DNA of 64,000 nucleotides, taken from the NCBI RefSeq assembly GCF_014202975.1, contig NZ_JACHHZ010000001.1:930001-994000 (forward strand). The letters are read 5' to 3'. The position numbers were made by a program, and so were the translations under genes. The notes below the pieces were generated by a model, which saw only the letters and a list, made by a program, of their open reading frames with translations, searched no databases and was not told where the DNA came from. Origin of the DNA: Povalibacter uvarum (GTDB lineage Bacteria; Pseudomonadota; Gammaproteobacteria; Steroidobacterales; Steroidobacteraceae). Below, one piece after another: positions 34,426-43,055 of this stretch. Position 1 is the stretch's first letter. Every line of letters begins with the position of its first letter.

Positions 34426-36533
34426 ATGTAGACGGCTCCTGAGCCCTGACTGCAGTTGCTTCCGGCACCGTTGCAGTCGTCGAGCTGATTGCCGTTCAGT
34501 CCAGTCGCGCCGCTTTCCTCGTCCGGTGCACCGATGGCCAGCGAGCTGCCGTTGCTGTTGATGGCCAGGTCATAGGCGAACTGATCGCCGAGCTCGGGGT
34601 TGGATGCCTTGATGTAGTTCCGCTGCGTCCAGGCGTTTCCGCTGCCAGTGAAGAGGTATGCAGCGCCCGATCCCGATTGCGCGGTGTCCCGCACAGTGCC
34701 CAGGCCGGCTGTGCCGCTGTCGTCGTAGGGTGCGCTGACCAGCAACGTCGAGCCATCGCCGCTCAATGCCACCACCTGGCCGAACGAGTTGAACTCGCCG
34801 ACATCCGTGCCGACGACCGTGGTCAACAGCGCCGGTGCGCCTGCCGCGAGATTGAACAGGAAGACAGCGCCTGTTTGCTGCACCGGATCGCCTGGGTTCG
34901 CGCCAGGGACAGTCTGATTGGGGGCCCCGACGGCCAGCGTCGCTCCGTCATGCGATATGGACACCGAAGAGCCGAACGATGCGTATTGCACAGGGGTATC
35001 GGCGGTGATGGTGTCGCTGTATGCCCAGCTTCCGCCCGATCGCGTGTACCGATACACAGCGCCGATATCGACTTCCATACCCACATCCTGGCCCGACGCG
35101 CCCACGACCAGCGTGGTCCCCTGATTGCTCAATGCCAGCGTCGTGCCGAAGTATGCGAAGTCCGAGGGCGTCGGCGACGCAACTGTCGCGACACGACTCC
35201 AGCTACCGGATGCCAGGGTGAATACCTGTGCCTGACCGGAGTAGCTCGTCGTGCCGGAAATGCTGTAGTAGGGGAGACCCACCGCCACTGCGGCACCGTC
35301 CGGACTGATCGCAACCGCGGATCCGAACCGATCTGAGATCGCGGGAGCTGCACTTTTGAGATACGCGGTTTGCGTCCAGCTCGTCCCGTTGCGCGCAAAG
35401 ACGTACCCCGCGCCGGAGCTCACGACGGAGTTGTCCGCCTCATTGCCCGTACCGCTGTCTTCGAAGGCCGCGCCCACGACCAGCGTATTGCCGTCTGCGC
35501 TGATGCTCACCGATCCACCGAACTCGTCGTAGTCCTGTGCATTGGAGGCAGTCAGGGTGACCGGAACAGACCAGGTCGTGCCCGTGCGGGTGTAGACGAG
35601 CACGATGCCCGAGTAAGGCGTGGCAGTTGCGCCGTTGTATGGCATGCCCACGGCCAGTGTATTGCCGTCGGCGCTCAGGGCCACAGCTACTCCGAACGAG
35701 GCGTAGTCCCGCTGCTCTGGAGCCTTCAGATATCCGATCAGAGGCACACTCAAGCCGGCCAGAGTCATCGTTGCGGACTGAGTGCACCCGGCCGCGTTGC
35801 AGGCGGCGATCGCGTAACCGGCATCCGCCCAGTCCTCAAGAGACACTACGATGTCGATGTTGGCTGTCTTCGCGCTCGCCGGGAGATCCGCTCCCACTTG
35901 CGCGAAGGTTCCACCCCCGGTCGCATCCTTCATGATGCGATAGCTCGTAGCACCCGTGACCGACGTCCAGTCAGCCCGCAGGGTCTTGTATTCGCTGCTG
36001 AGGGTAGCGCGGGGAGCGGCAGGCGGAGAGAGATCGTCATCGACGATCGTCACGAGCACCTGGCTCGTCGAGCCGAGGACGGCGCTGTTGGTCGGGCTCG
36101 ACAACGTGAGCTGCAGGGTCTCATCCGGCTCGTCTGTCGTGTCGTTGACGATCGCGACAGTGACGGTCTTCGCGGCGCTGTCGCCAGCGGCGAAGTTCAC
36201 GGTGCTGTTCACAGCGGCGTAGTCCGCCGGGCTGGTCGCTGTCCCGTTCGTGCTGCTCACCGTCACGCTGACAGCGCCGTCCGAGCCGGCCGTTCGAGTG
36301 ATGGTGATGGTCGCGTTGCCGGCATTCTCGTTGATCGAAACGGAAGGCGCGCTGAACTGCAGCTGCCCCGGGTTGCGCGGCGTCGAGCCACCGCCGCCGT
36401 TGCCTGTCCCAGTACTTGTGTCGACGCCGGTGCTCTCAGTCGTCTCGCCTTCGTCGCCGCAGCCGCTCAGCAGCACGGACAACGTCGCCACCGCGAGCCA
36501 TTTGATCGACGTGTGGATCGATGTGTATTTCAT
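34419..36533 (-). CDS. Surface lipoprotein with Calx-beta domain and seven FG-GAP-like repeats
   Basis: 704 aa from the ATG at 36533. The lipoprotein signal MKYTSIHTSIKWLAVATLSVLLSGC ends at Cys25. A Gly/Thr-rich linker is followed by a Calx-beta domain (about 50-165; SINENAGNATITITRT, DYAAVNSTVNFAAGDS, TTDEPDETLQLTL). A short FN3-like domain follows (about 170-255). Seven repeats of the type FGxxVxxSxDGxTLxVGxP (about 265-690) resemble FG-GAP_2/integrin-alpha blades and predict a beta-propeller. Likely calcium-binding adhesion or a surface scaffold, by inference. It is 58 bp downstream of the autotransporter on the same strand. Confidence 0.82.
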   Translation of the reverse strand: MKYTSIHTSIKWLAVATLSVLLSGCGDEGETTESTGVDTSTGTGNGGGGSTPRNPGQLQFSAPSVSINENAGNATITITRTAGSDGAVSVTVSSTNGTATSPADYAAVNSTVNFAAGDSAAKTVTVAIVNDTTDEPDETLQLTLSSPTNSAVLGSTSQVLVTIVDDDLSPPAAPRATLSSEYKTLRADWTSVTGATSYRIMKDATGGGTFAQVGADLPASAKTANIDIVVSLEDWADAGYAIAACNAAGCTQSATMTLAGLSVPLIGYLKAPEQRDYASFGVAVALSADGNTLAVGMPYNGATATPYSGIVLVYTRTGTTWSVPVTLTASNAQDYDEFGGSVSISADGNTLVVGAAFEDSGTGNEADNSVVSSGAGYVFARNGTSWTQTAYLKSAAPAISDRFGSAVAISPDGAAVAVGLPYYSISGTTSYSGQAQVFTLASGSWSRVATVASPTPSDFAYFGTTLALSNQGTTLVVGASGQDVGMEVDIGAVYRYTRSGGSWAYSDTITADTPVQYASFGSSVSISHDGATLAVGAPNQTVPGANPGDPVQQTGAVFLFNLAAGAPALLTTVVGTDVGEFNSFGQVVALSGDGSTLLVSAPYDDSGTAGLGTVRDTAQSGSGAAYLFTGSGNAWTQRNYIKASNPELGDQFAYDLAINSNGSSLAIGAPDEESGATGLNGNQLDDCNGAGSNCSQGSGAVYIY

Positions 36534-36591
36534 GTCGGTATCCCTGATGCGGCGGATTCCCTCGAATCCGCCTTCGTTGTTCTGGAGGTTC

Positions 36592-38625
36592 TCAGCGGAA
36601 CGTATGCTGGATACGCAATCCGATCGTGAAATCCTGGAAGTCGACCGCGTCGTACGCCTCCAGGCGCTGATACTCGAAGTAGCCCGAGATGTCGTACGGG
36701 AACTGCGCGGACATGCCCGCCGCAATACGGAAGTACGAATCGTCCGGCTCATCCGTGATCACGATGATCGGCGGTGTCGGATCGGCGGAGGACGCGAACG
36801 GATCCGCCGCGAAGCGCACGCTGAACACTTCGGTCGCATCCTCGAACTCGCGGACGAACGTGCCGCGCAGATGCGGAATCAGGACGCCCCAGCTCGTCTT
36901 GAAGACATACGACACGCGCAATCCCGCGTTACCCGTTGCCGACTCGTAGTCCTGGTCGTTGTACGCCAGGTTGAGACCCCCTGCGCCAGTCTCGGCGAAC
37001 GCATCGATATCCGTGTCGACGTAGAAGTAGCCCAACGTCGGAGAGATCGTGAATCCGCCGGCGATGATGTCGTAGCCGACGGAGACACCGCCGCTCAACG
37101 ACTGGCCGCTGGTGGAGCCCAGCGCATTGCGATCGATGTCCGTGCCGCTTTCTTCATAGGCGATGCGACGGACCGAGTCGTAGTCCGCATCCGTGTAGTT
37201 GAACACGCCGTCGAAGTAGAAGTTGCCGAGGTAGGCCGAGCCGTAAACGGAGCCGCTCAGGGCCTTGGTTTCAAGATTGCCCTGGCCGCCCGAGGCGAAA
37301 TCGAGATCGGACTGGCCGTAGCCGATGGACAGGCCGGCGACTGCGGATTCGCCGAAACGATAGTCGACGCCGCCAGTGAATCCCCACTGATCGGACTCGA
37401 AGCCGTCGTCGGAGGCGGTCTCGTCTTTCTCGCCGCTGCCGTAGTTGCCGCGCAGCCAGAAACCAAGGCGGTTGTCGAGGAGGCCGCCGGGCTCATCCGC
37501 GCTGGCGCCGCCGCCGAAAACTTTCTTGAGGCTTTCGGTGACTTGCTCTGCGGAGACGTACTTGTCGCCGATGCGCAGGCTAAGGCCGGCAACGGACGTT
37601 CCCCGCTCGCCCGCACGCAGCGACAGCAAGCGATCCATCACACCCTGGTACTGGGTCTGCGAGAACAGCAGCGCCTGCGTGCGCATGGCGTTGATGTCCT
37701 GCGCGCCGAGCTCTTCGAGGGCCTGCTGCTGATTCGCAGTGCTCTCGTCGTTGATGATGCCGCGGCACCGGTTCAGCAGGTCTTCCTGTTCCGGAGAGAG
37801 TTCCGATCCGCCTTCGCCCTGGCCGATGCTGAGATCTTCCAGTCGCACGCAGAGGTCATCGAGATTTTTGGCGACCTCCCGCTCGTTTGGCTTGAGGTTC
37901 AGGTCCGCGAGTTCGGGATCGGTGGGCGGAGGCGCGGCCGCACCCACGGTGATGACTGCGGTATCGCTGGCCGTATTGCCCGAATTGTCCGTAACGACCA
38001 GCGTGATCTGGCTGACGCCGTCCGGCAGGGCGACATTGGGAAGCGTGGGGCTCTCGCTGGTGCCGAGCGGCGTGTTGCCGTCGCGGAACCACTGATACGT
38101 CGTGATCGTGCCGTCGGGATCGGTGGACCCCGAACCATCGAGCGTCACGAGCTCGCCCGGCTGGCTGTCCGTGTCCACGATCGTGCGATCGGCACCGGCA
38201 TTGGCAGTGGGTGCCTGGCTGGCCTGGATCGTGATGGTTACGAGATCCGTCGCCGTGAGGGTGCTCGATGACGACGAGGAGCTGCCGTCGTCTTCGGTAA
38301 TGGTCAGCAGGATCTGGTTTACGCCGTCCGGCAAGCGCACGTTGGGGTTGGCACCCGTGGCGATCTGCACCCCCTGCGCGTTCGTCCACACGTATGAGCT
38401 GATGAAGGTCTGGCCCGGCACCGATGACTGCGATGCGCGGCCATCGAGCGTTATACCTTCTCCAGGCAGGCCGTCGGTGTCGCGCACGGTCTGGTCTGGG
38501 CCGGCTTCGGCGACCTGGGCGGAAGCCGTTGGGGACATGAAGTACATCGGCGCGACGGCCGCTGAAGCCACCAGCGTCCGGCGGATGGCCTTGGTCAGCT
38601 CCGCACCTTTCTTGGGCTTATCCAC
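36592..38625 (-). CDS. Autotransporter-type outer-membrane protein with PKD-like passenger
   Basis: 677 aa from the GTG at 38625 (MDKPKKGAELTKAIRRTLVA...), chosen because GGGAGAACAGGAAC precedes it. A TTG at 38673 is possible but lacks a site. The signal peptide ends near SPTASA. Two PKD-like domains follow (AGPDQTVRDTDGLPGEGITL and AGADRTIVDTDSQPGELVTLDG), then a helical linker rich in Glu/Gln (about 245-345). A C-terminal beta-barrel of about 290 residues (LGFWLRGNYGSGEKD... alternating aromatic strands) ends GLRIQHTFR. Final Phe-Arg instead of terminal Phe is slightly atypical. It presents a PKD passenger at the cell surface. Confidence 0.85.
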   Translation of the reverse strand: MDKPKKGAELTKAIRRTLVASAAVAPMYFMSPTASAQVAEAGPDQTVRDTDGLPGEGITLDGRASQSSVPGQTFISSYVWTNAQGVQIATGANPNVRLPDGVNQILLTITEDDGSSSSSSSTLTATDLVTITIQASQAPTANAGADRTIVDTDSQPGELVTLDGSGSTDPDGTITTYQWFRDGNTPLGTSESPTLPNVALPDGVSQITLVVTDNSGNTASDTAVITVGAAAPPPTDPELADLNLKPNEREVAKNLDDLCVRLEDLSIGQGEGGSELSPEQEDLLNRCRGIINDESTANQQQALEELGAQDINAMRTQALLFSQTQYQGVMDRLLSLRAGERGTSVAGLSLRIGDKYVSAEQVTESLKKVFGGGASADEPGGLLDNRLGFWLRGNYGSGEKDETASDDGFESDQWGFTGGVDYRFGESAVAGLSIGYGQSDLDFASGGQGNLETKALSGSVYGSAYLGNFYFDGVFNYTDADYDSVRRIAYEESGTDIDRNALGSTSGQSLSGGVSVGYDIIAGGFTISPTLGYFYVDTDIDAFAETGAGGLNLAYNDQDYESATGNAGLRVSYVFKTSWGVLIPHLRGTFVREFEDATEVFSVRFAADPFASSADPTPPIIVITDEPDDSYFRIAAGMSAQFPYDISGYFEYQRLEAYDAVDFQDFTIGLRIQHTFR

Positions 38626-38673
38626 TGTTCCTGTTCTCCCGTATCGATTCGAATTGATTCTTTTCGAACGCAA

Positions 38674-39300
38674 TCAGCGTTCAGCGTCATCGGCACGCCG
38701 ATAAACGGATCGTCCGACATGTCTCAGGCGGATACGAGTGTCCAAATAGACACCCAGCCCCGCTTGGGCGGCGAGCTCGCAGAAGTAGTAGTCCTCCGAA
38801 AGGAACTCGCCGTTGAGCATCCCCGTAGGGAAAAAGTGACGAATGCGGCCTTCGTTCATCGGGTAGTCGGGGATCTGGCCGTGCGCCACCATCTTCTCGA
38901 AGGCGCTCCTCTCGATTCGAAGGAAGCCGGTACCCATCCGGCGCACCCGCCTGTAGTCGGGGTGGCCCGGCACGGGCGGCAGATCTTCGGGCTGCGGCGC
39001 GCACACCCATTTCAGCGAGGCCGACTTGCGAGGGTAGAGACCGCCCGTTATGGCAAATGGTGAGGCCAGCAGGCGCTCCAGGTCGGCGCGGGTGAATCCG
39101 ATGTCGCCGTCGATGAAGACGAGGGTCGTGCAGTCCGAGGCCAGGAACTGTGCGGCCAGCAGGTCGCGGGCGCGTGAAATGTTGGCCTGACCTTCGAGGC
39201 AGGTCCATCCGGCATAGAGGCCGTGGGCTTCGAGCAGTCCATTGATGAACTCTCGCTCTGCACTACCGGTGTGCAGCGGCGTGGCCAGCAGTGCCTTCAT
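38674..39300 (-). CDS. Small GT-A-type glycosyltransferase
   Basis: 208 aa. It starts MKALLATPLHTGSAEREFINGLLEAH. TLVFIDGDIGFTRADLERLL holds a DGD motif at the end of a hydrophobic strand, as in GT2/GT-A transferases. RRMGTGFLRIERSAFEKM and EDYYFCELAAQAGLGVYLDTRIRLRHVG fit the acceptor side and the catalytic ED-like segment. Similar compact proteins occur in phages and surface-glycan clusters. No membrane helix. First gene of a minus-strand set with the autotransporter (48 bp apart) and lipoprotein, so it could modify these surface proteins. That is inference. Confidence 0.7.
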   Translation of the reverse strand: MKALLATPLHTGSAEREFINGLLEAHGLYAGWTCLEGQANISRARDLLAAQFLASDCTTLVFIDGDIGFTRADLERLLASPFAITGGLYPRKSASLKWVCAPQPEDLPPVPGHPDYRRVRRMGTGFLRIERSAFEKMVAHGQIPDYPMNEGRIRHFFPTGMLNGEFLSEDYYFCELAAQAGLGVYLDTRIRLRHVGRSVYRRADDAER

Positions 39301-39400
39301 TTTGGTCCTGGAGGTACGAGCCGTACGCCGATGGATGAAGAGCGGAAGCCTACTATATTTCGACGGTACTCAGGGAATTCCGCAACGAAATGAACGAGTG

Positions 39401-39441
39401 GTGACACGCCGATGTCACAGCCCAAGTGACATGTGTGTGAC
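39401..39441 (+). promoter_or_regulatory. Cluster of GTGAC/GTCAC half-sites upstream of exbD
   Basis: GTGACA at 39401, TGTCAC at 39413 (6-bp spacer, a perfect inverted pair), GTGACA at 39426 and GTGAC at 39437. Half-sites are 11 to 13 bp apart, about one helical turn. They lie 40-80 bp before the exbD start and 100 bp from the divergent glycosyltransferase start, a suitable operator position. The cognate regulator is unknown. Confidence 0.5.
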
Positions 39442-39479
39442 CTGCCCGATTCCAGAAACAAGATGCGGAGGTACCGATC

Positions 39480-39890
39480 ATGGCAATGACTGCAAGTGCT
39501 GCTGTCGAAGGCGATCCCATCATCGAGATGAACACGACGCCGCTCATCGATGTGCTGCTCGTCCTTCTGATCATGTTCATCATCACGCTGCCGATCCTGA
39601 CGCATTCGACATCGCTCCAGCTCCAGGGCATCAGTGGAGGGCCTGTTCCGGAGACCGTCTACGTCGACATCGACTTCGACGGGGCGATCGTGTGGAACGG
39701 CACGCTCGTCAGGGACTTCAACGAGCTCGAAAGTTACTTCCGGCACGAAGGCGCCAAAGCCACGCCGCCGGATCTACAGGTCCGTCCCGATCGCCGCGCT
39801 CAGTACGACACCGTGGCGCGAGTGCTGGCCCTGGCCCAGCGCAATGGGATGACGCGCATTGGCGTCAGCGGGGGTGTCGACGAGCGCTGA
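39480..39890 (+). CDS. exbD: ExbD/TolR family proton-channel subunit
   Basis: 136 aa. Short cytoplasmic N-terminus, one membrane helix at about 20-42 (TPLIDVLLVLLIMFIITLPIL) with the key Asp in PLIDVLLVLL, then a periplasmic domain of about 90 residues (YVDIDFDGAIVWNGTLV, VRPDRRAQYDTVARVLALAQRNGM). It couples proton flow to TonB- or Tol-dependent envelope processes. No exbB/tolQ or tonB partner is adjacent, so it is an orphan copy here. A strong ribosome site (gcggaggt) precedes the ATG. Confidence 0.93.
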   Translation: MAMTASAAVEGDPIIEMNTTPLIDVLLVLLIMFIITLPILTHSTSLQLQGISGGPVPETVYVDIDFDGAIVWNGTLVRDFNELESYFRHEGAKATPPDLQVRPDRRAQYDTVARVLALAQRNGMTRIGVSGGVDER

Positions 39891-39953
39891 GCCTGCTTGA
39901 CCCGTCCCGGCGTTGCGGCCAGAGTCTGAAGGACTCATCGCCGGGACTCTCCC

Positions 39954-40976
39954 ATGCATCACCCCGATCCGAAGCGCTATCAACAACGCATGCCCTATGC
40001 CCGCTGCGGCCGCAGCGGTCTGAAACTGCCGCGGATCTCGCTGGGGTTGTGGCAGAACTTCGGCGGCAGCGTGGTGCGCGACAACGCCCGCGAAATGGTG
40101 CTGAAGGCGTTCGATCGCGGCATCACGCATTTTGATCTGGCGAACAACTACGGTCCGCCGCCCGGTTCGGCGGAAGAGAACTTCGGCCGCATCCTCGCAA
40201 CCGATCTCGCGTCCCATCGCGATGAGCTGATCATCTCCACGAAGGCCGGCTATCTGATGTGGGACGGCCCCTATGGCGAGTGGGGCTCGCGCAAGTATCT
40301 GCTTTCGAGCCTCGACCAGAGCTTGAAGCGCATGGGGCTCGACTACGTCGACATCTTCTATTCGCATCGAGTCGATCCCGATACGCCGCTCGAAGAAACC
40401 ATGGGCGCGCTCGATACAGCGGTGCGCAGCGGCCGGGCGCTGTACGTGGGCATTTCTTCGTATGGCCCGGAGAAGACGCGCGAGGCCGCGGCGATTCTTC
40501 GGGATCTCAAGACGCCATTCATCATTCATCAGCCGTCGTATTCACTGCTGAATCGCTGGATCGAAGACGGCCTGCTCGATGTGCTCGACGAGGAAGGCGT
40601 CGGCTGCATCGTGTTCTCACCGCTGGCCCAGGGCCTGCTGAGCGATCGCTATCTCAACGGCGTTCCCGACGCCTCACGCGCCTCGCAGGGCGGCTCGTTC
40701 AGCAGGGAATTGCTGAACGAACGCAACCTGTCGAACGTTCGCGCTCTCAACGACATCGCGCGCCGCCGCGGGCAGACGCTCGCGCAACTCGCAATTTCGT
40801 GGGTATTGCGCCGACCCACCGTGACGAGTGCACTGATCGGCGCCAGCCGCTGGGCCCAGATCGAGGAATGCCTCGGCGCGTTGGAAAACACGCGTTTCGA
40901 CGCCTCTGAACTGGCCGAAATCGACCGCTACGCGCTGGATGGGAGCCTGAATATATGGGCGACGAGTAGCGGTTAG
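39954..40976 (+). CDS. gpr: Aldo/keto reductase, L-glyceraldehyde 3-phosphate reductase type (YghZ-like)
   Basis: 340 aa. Long identical stretches to E. coli YghZ are recognisable: FDLANNYGPPPGSAEENFGR, ELIISTKAGY, GSRKYLLSSLDQSLKRMGL, YVDIFYSHRVD, IHQPSYSLLNRW. The catalytic tetrad Asp (FDLANNY), Tyr (NNYG), Lys (STKAG) and His (YSHRV) is present. It is an NADPH-dependent enzyme that reduces L-glyceraldehyde 3-phosphate and other toxic aldehydes. Its last codons and stop fall in a heptamer repeat (40968-40997). Confidence 0.92.
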   Translation: MHHPDPKRYQQRMPYARCGRSGLKLPRISLGLWQNFGGSVVRDNAREMVLKAFDRGITHFDLANNYGPPPGSAEENFGRILATDLASHRDELIISTKAGYLMWDGPYGEWGSRKYLLSSLDQSLKRMGLDYVDIFYSHRVDPDTPLEETMGALDTAVRSGRALYVGISSYGPEKTREAAAILRDLKTPFIIHQPSYSLLNRWIEDGLLDVLDEEGVGCIVFSPLAQGLLSDRYLNGVPDASRASQGGSFSRELLNERNLSNVRALNDIARRRGQTLAQLAISWVLRRPTVTSALIGASRWAQIEECLGALENTRFDASELAEIDRYALDGSLNIWATSSG

Positions 40977-41200
40977 CGGTTGGCGGTTGGCGGTTAGCAA
41001 GAGACCGAACAGATAGGAAACGGGCCGATACTCAATACAGGCGCCGGCCCCGATTCCTTGGCTGACCTCAGCCGGCGCTCCATGTAGCATACGCACCCCC
41101 GCGCGTCCCTCGGACCGCGCCCCCTGTGCTGAGACACCAGCCGCAAAAGCGGTTAGTTCCTCTTTTCCCACTAACCGCCAACCGCCAACCGCTAACCGCT
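40968..41200. repeat. Perfect 30-bp inverted pair of heptamer arrays flanking the gap before ybiT
   Basis: The plus arm at 40968-40997 and the opposite arm at 41171-41200 are exact reverse complements over 30 bp, separated by 173 bp. Each arm is about four 7-bp units, CGGTTAG or CGGTTGG in plus-arm reading. The left arm overlaps the aldo/keto reductase stop and the right arm ends 8 bp before the ybiT ATG. The spacer has no gene. Confidence 0.92.
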
Positions 41201-41207
41201 TCTCCTT

Positions 41208-42812
41208 ATGCTTTCTACTTCCAACGTCTCCATCCAGTTCGGCGCGAAACCGCTTTTCGAGGGCGTCACGGTCAAGTTCGGCGATGGCAATCGCTATGGA
41301 CTGATCGGCGCGAACGGCAGCGGCAAGTCGACGTTCATGAAGATTCTGAGCGGCGAGCTCGAGCAGTCGAGCGGCGAAGTGATGCTTCAGGCCGGCCTGC
41401 GTCTCGGCAAGCTGAATCAGAACCAGTTTGCGTACGAAGACGAGCGCGTCCTCGACGTCGTCCTGCAGGGTCATCAGGAGATGTGGCACGCAATGAAGGA
41501 ACGCGACCTCATCTACGCCGATGCGCATGCGAGCGATGAGGACTACATGAAGGCGGCGGAACTCGAAGCGAAGTTCGCCGAGTACGGCGGCTACGATGCC
41601 GAGTCCCGTGCGGCTGCGATTCTCGTCGACGCCGGTATCGAGGAGTCGTATCACAACGGCCCGATGCGCGAAGTCGCTCCCGGCCTCAAGGTTCGCGTGC
41701 TGCTGGCGCAGGCGTTGTTCTCGAATCCCGACGTGCTGCTGCTCGATGAGCCGACGAACAACCTGGACATCAATTCGATCCGCTGGCTCGAGGACGTGCT
41801 GAACAAGTACGACACGACCATGATCATCATCAGTCACGACCGGCACTTCCTGAACCAGGTGTGCACGCACATGGCCGATCTGGATTTCGGTCAGATCAAG
41901 ATCTGGCCGGGCAACTACGACGATTTCATGCTCGCATCCGTGCAGGCACGTGCGCGAGTCGAAGCTGCGAACGCGAAGGCGAAAGACCGCATCTCCGAAC
42001 TGCAGGAATTCGTCCGGCGCTTCTCGGCGAATGCATCGAAGGCGCGACAGGCGACATCGCGTGCGCGGCAGATCGAGAAGATCAAGGTCGAGGAGGTCAA
42101 GCCCTCGTCACGACAGAACCCGTACATCCGTTTCGAACAGACCAAGAAGCTGTATCGCAACGCGGTGACGATCGAGCACATGGGATTCACCTATCCCGGT
42201 GCGAGTACTCCGATCTTCAACAACGTCACTCTCAACGTCGAAGCGGAAGAACGCATTGCCATCGTCGGTGCGAACGGCGTCGGCAAGACGACGCTGTTGC
42301 GCCTGCTGGCCGGCAACCTCACGCCGACAAAAGGTCGCATCACGTGGGTCGAGAACGCGAACGTCGGCTACATGCCGCAGGACCCGCAGGCCGACTTCGC
42401 CAAGAAGGTCGATCTGTTCACGTGGATGAGCGACTGGCGCGCGAAGAGCGATGACGATCAGGTCGTGCGTGGGACGCTGGGGCGCCTGCTGTTCTCGGGC
42501 GATGAGATCCGCAAATCCGTGAGCGTGCTCTCCGGCGGCGAGAAAGGCCGCATGATCTACGGCAAGCTCATGCTGTCGCGACCGAACGTGCTGCTGCTCG
42601 ACGAACCGACGAACCACATGGACATGGAAACGATCGAGTCGCTGCAGATGGGTCTCGAAAAATATCCCGGCACGCTCGTCTTCGTGTCCCACGACCGCGA
42701 ATTCGTGGGCTCGCTGGCGAATCGCATCATCGAAGTCCGCGCCGACGGCACGCTGGTCGACTTCAAGGGCAGCTACGATGAGTACTTGCGGTCGCAGGGG
42801 ATTGCGGCCTGA
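41208..42812 (+). CDS. ybiT: ABC-F family ATPase YbiT
   Basis: 534 aa with two ABC domains. It closely follows E. coli YbiT, as in [25 protein letters not shown]. Walker [10 protein letters not shown] and GANGVGKTT, Walker [12 protein letters not shown] and [11 protein letters not shown], and the second signature SGGEKGRM are intact. The first signature is degenerate (APGLKVRV), as in YbiT. The interdomain linker carries [25 protein letters not shown] proteins act on ribosomes rather than in transport. The start codon follows the repeat arm by 8 bp and no clear ribosome site is visible, so translation may depend on the repeat structure. Confidence 0.95.
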   Translation: MLSTSNVSIQFGAKPLFEGVTVKFGDGNRYGLIGANGSGKSTFMKILSGELEQSSGEVMLQAGLRLGKLNQNQFAYEDERVLDVVLQGHQEMWHAMKERDLIYADAHASDEDYMKAAELEAKFAEYGGYDAESRAAAILVDAGIEESYHNGPMREVAPGLKVRVLLAQALFSNPDVLLLDEPTNNLDINSIRWLEDVLNKYDTTMIIISHDRHFLNQVCTHMADLDFGQIKIWPGNYDDFMLASVQARARVEAANAKAKDRISELQEFVRRFSANASKARQATSRARQIEKIKVEEVKPSSRQNPYIRFEQTKKLYRNAVTIEHMGFTYPGASTPIFNNVTLNVEAEERIAIVGANGVGKTTLLRLLAGNLTPTKGRITWVENANVGYMPQDPQADFAKKVDLFTWMSDWRAKSDDDQVVRGTLGRLLFSGDEIRKSVSVLSGGEKGRMIYGKLMLSRPNVLLLDEPTNHMDMETIESLQMGLEKYPGTLVFVSHDREFVGSLANRIIEVRADGTLVDFKGSYDEYLRSQGIAA

Positions 42813-43055
42813 TCATTCCTCTTCCTGAGGAGAACCCCGATGCCTTGAAGCGGAGCAACCCGCTTCACGCGCAATTCCCTCACGAGCGAAGGAAAAATAA
42901 TTCCGTTGACACTCCTGTCCGCGCCATAGCACTTTCGCGCCCACAGTTGGTAGCCGCCATCAGCTCGCGCTGTGCGGCTATCCAGGGAACAAGACGAATA
43001 AGCTACGGAGCGCTGTCCTGCTCACGGAAGTGCAGCGCATCGATGGGAGGTTCTG

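Noticed and set aside
36250-38271. Plus-strand open frame of 673 codons opposite the autotransporter and lipoprotein
   Set aside because: It mirrors two genes with signal peptides and known domains; the translation has no domain pattern.
42847-42866. Terminator after ybiT (GAAGCGG/CCGCTTC hairpin)
   Set aside because: Only a 7-bp stem with no T-tract; not strong enough to list as a feature.
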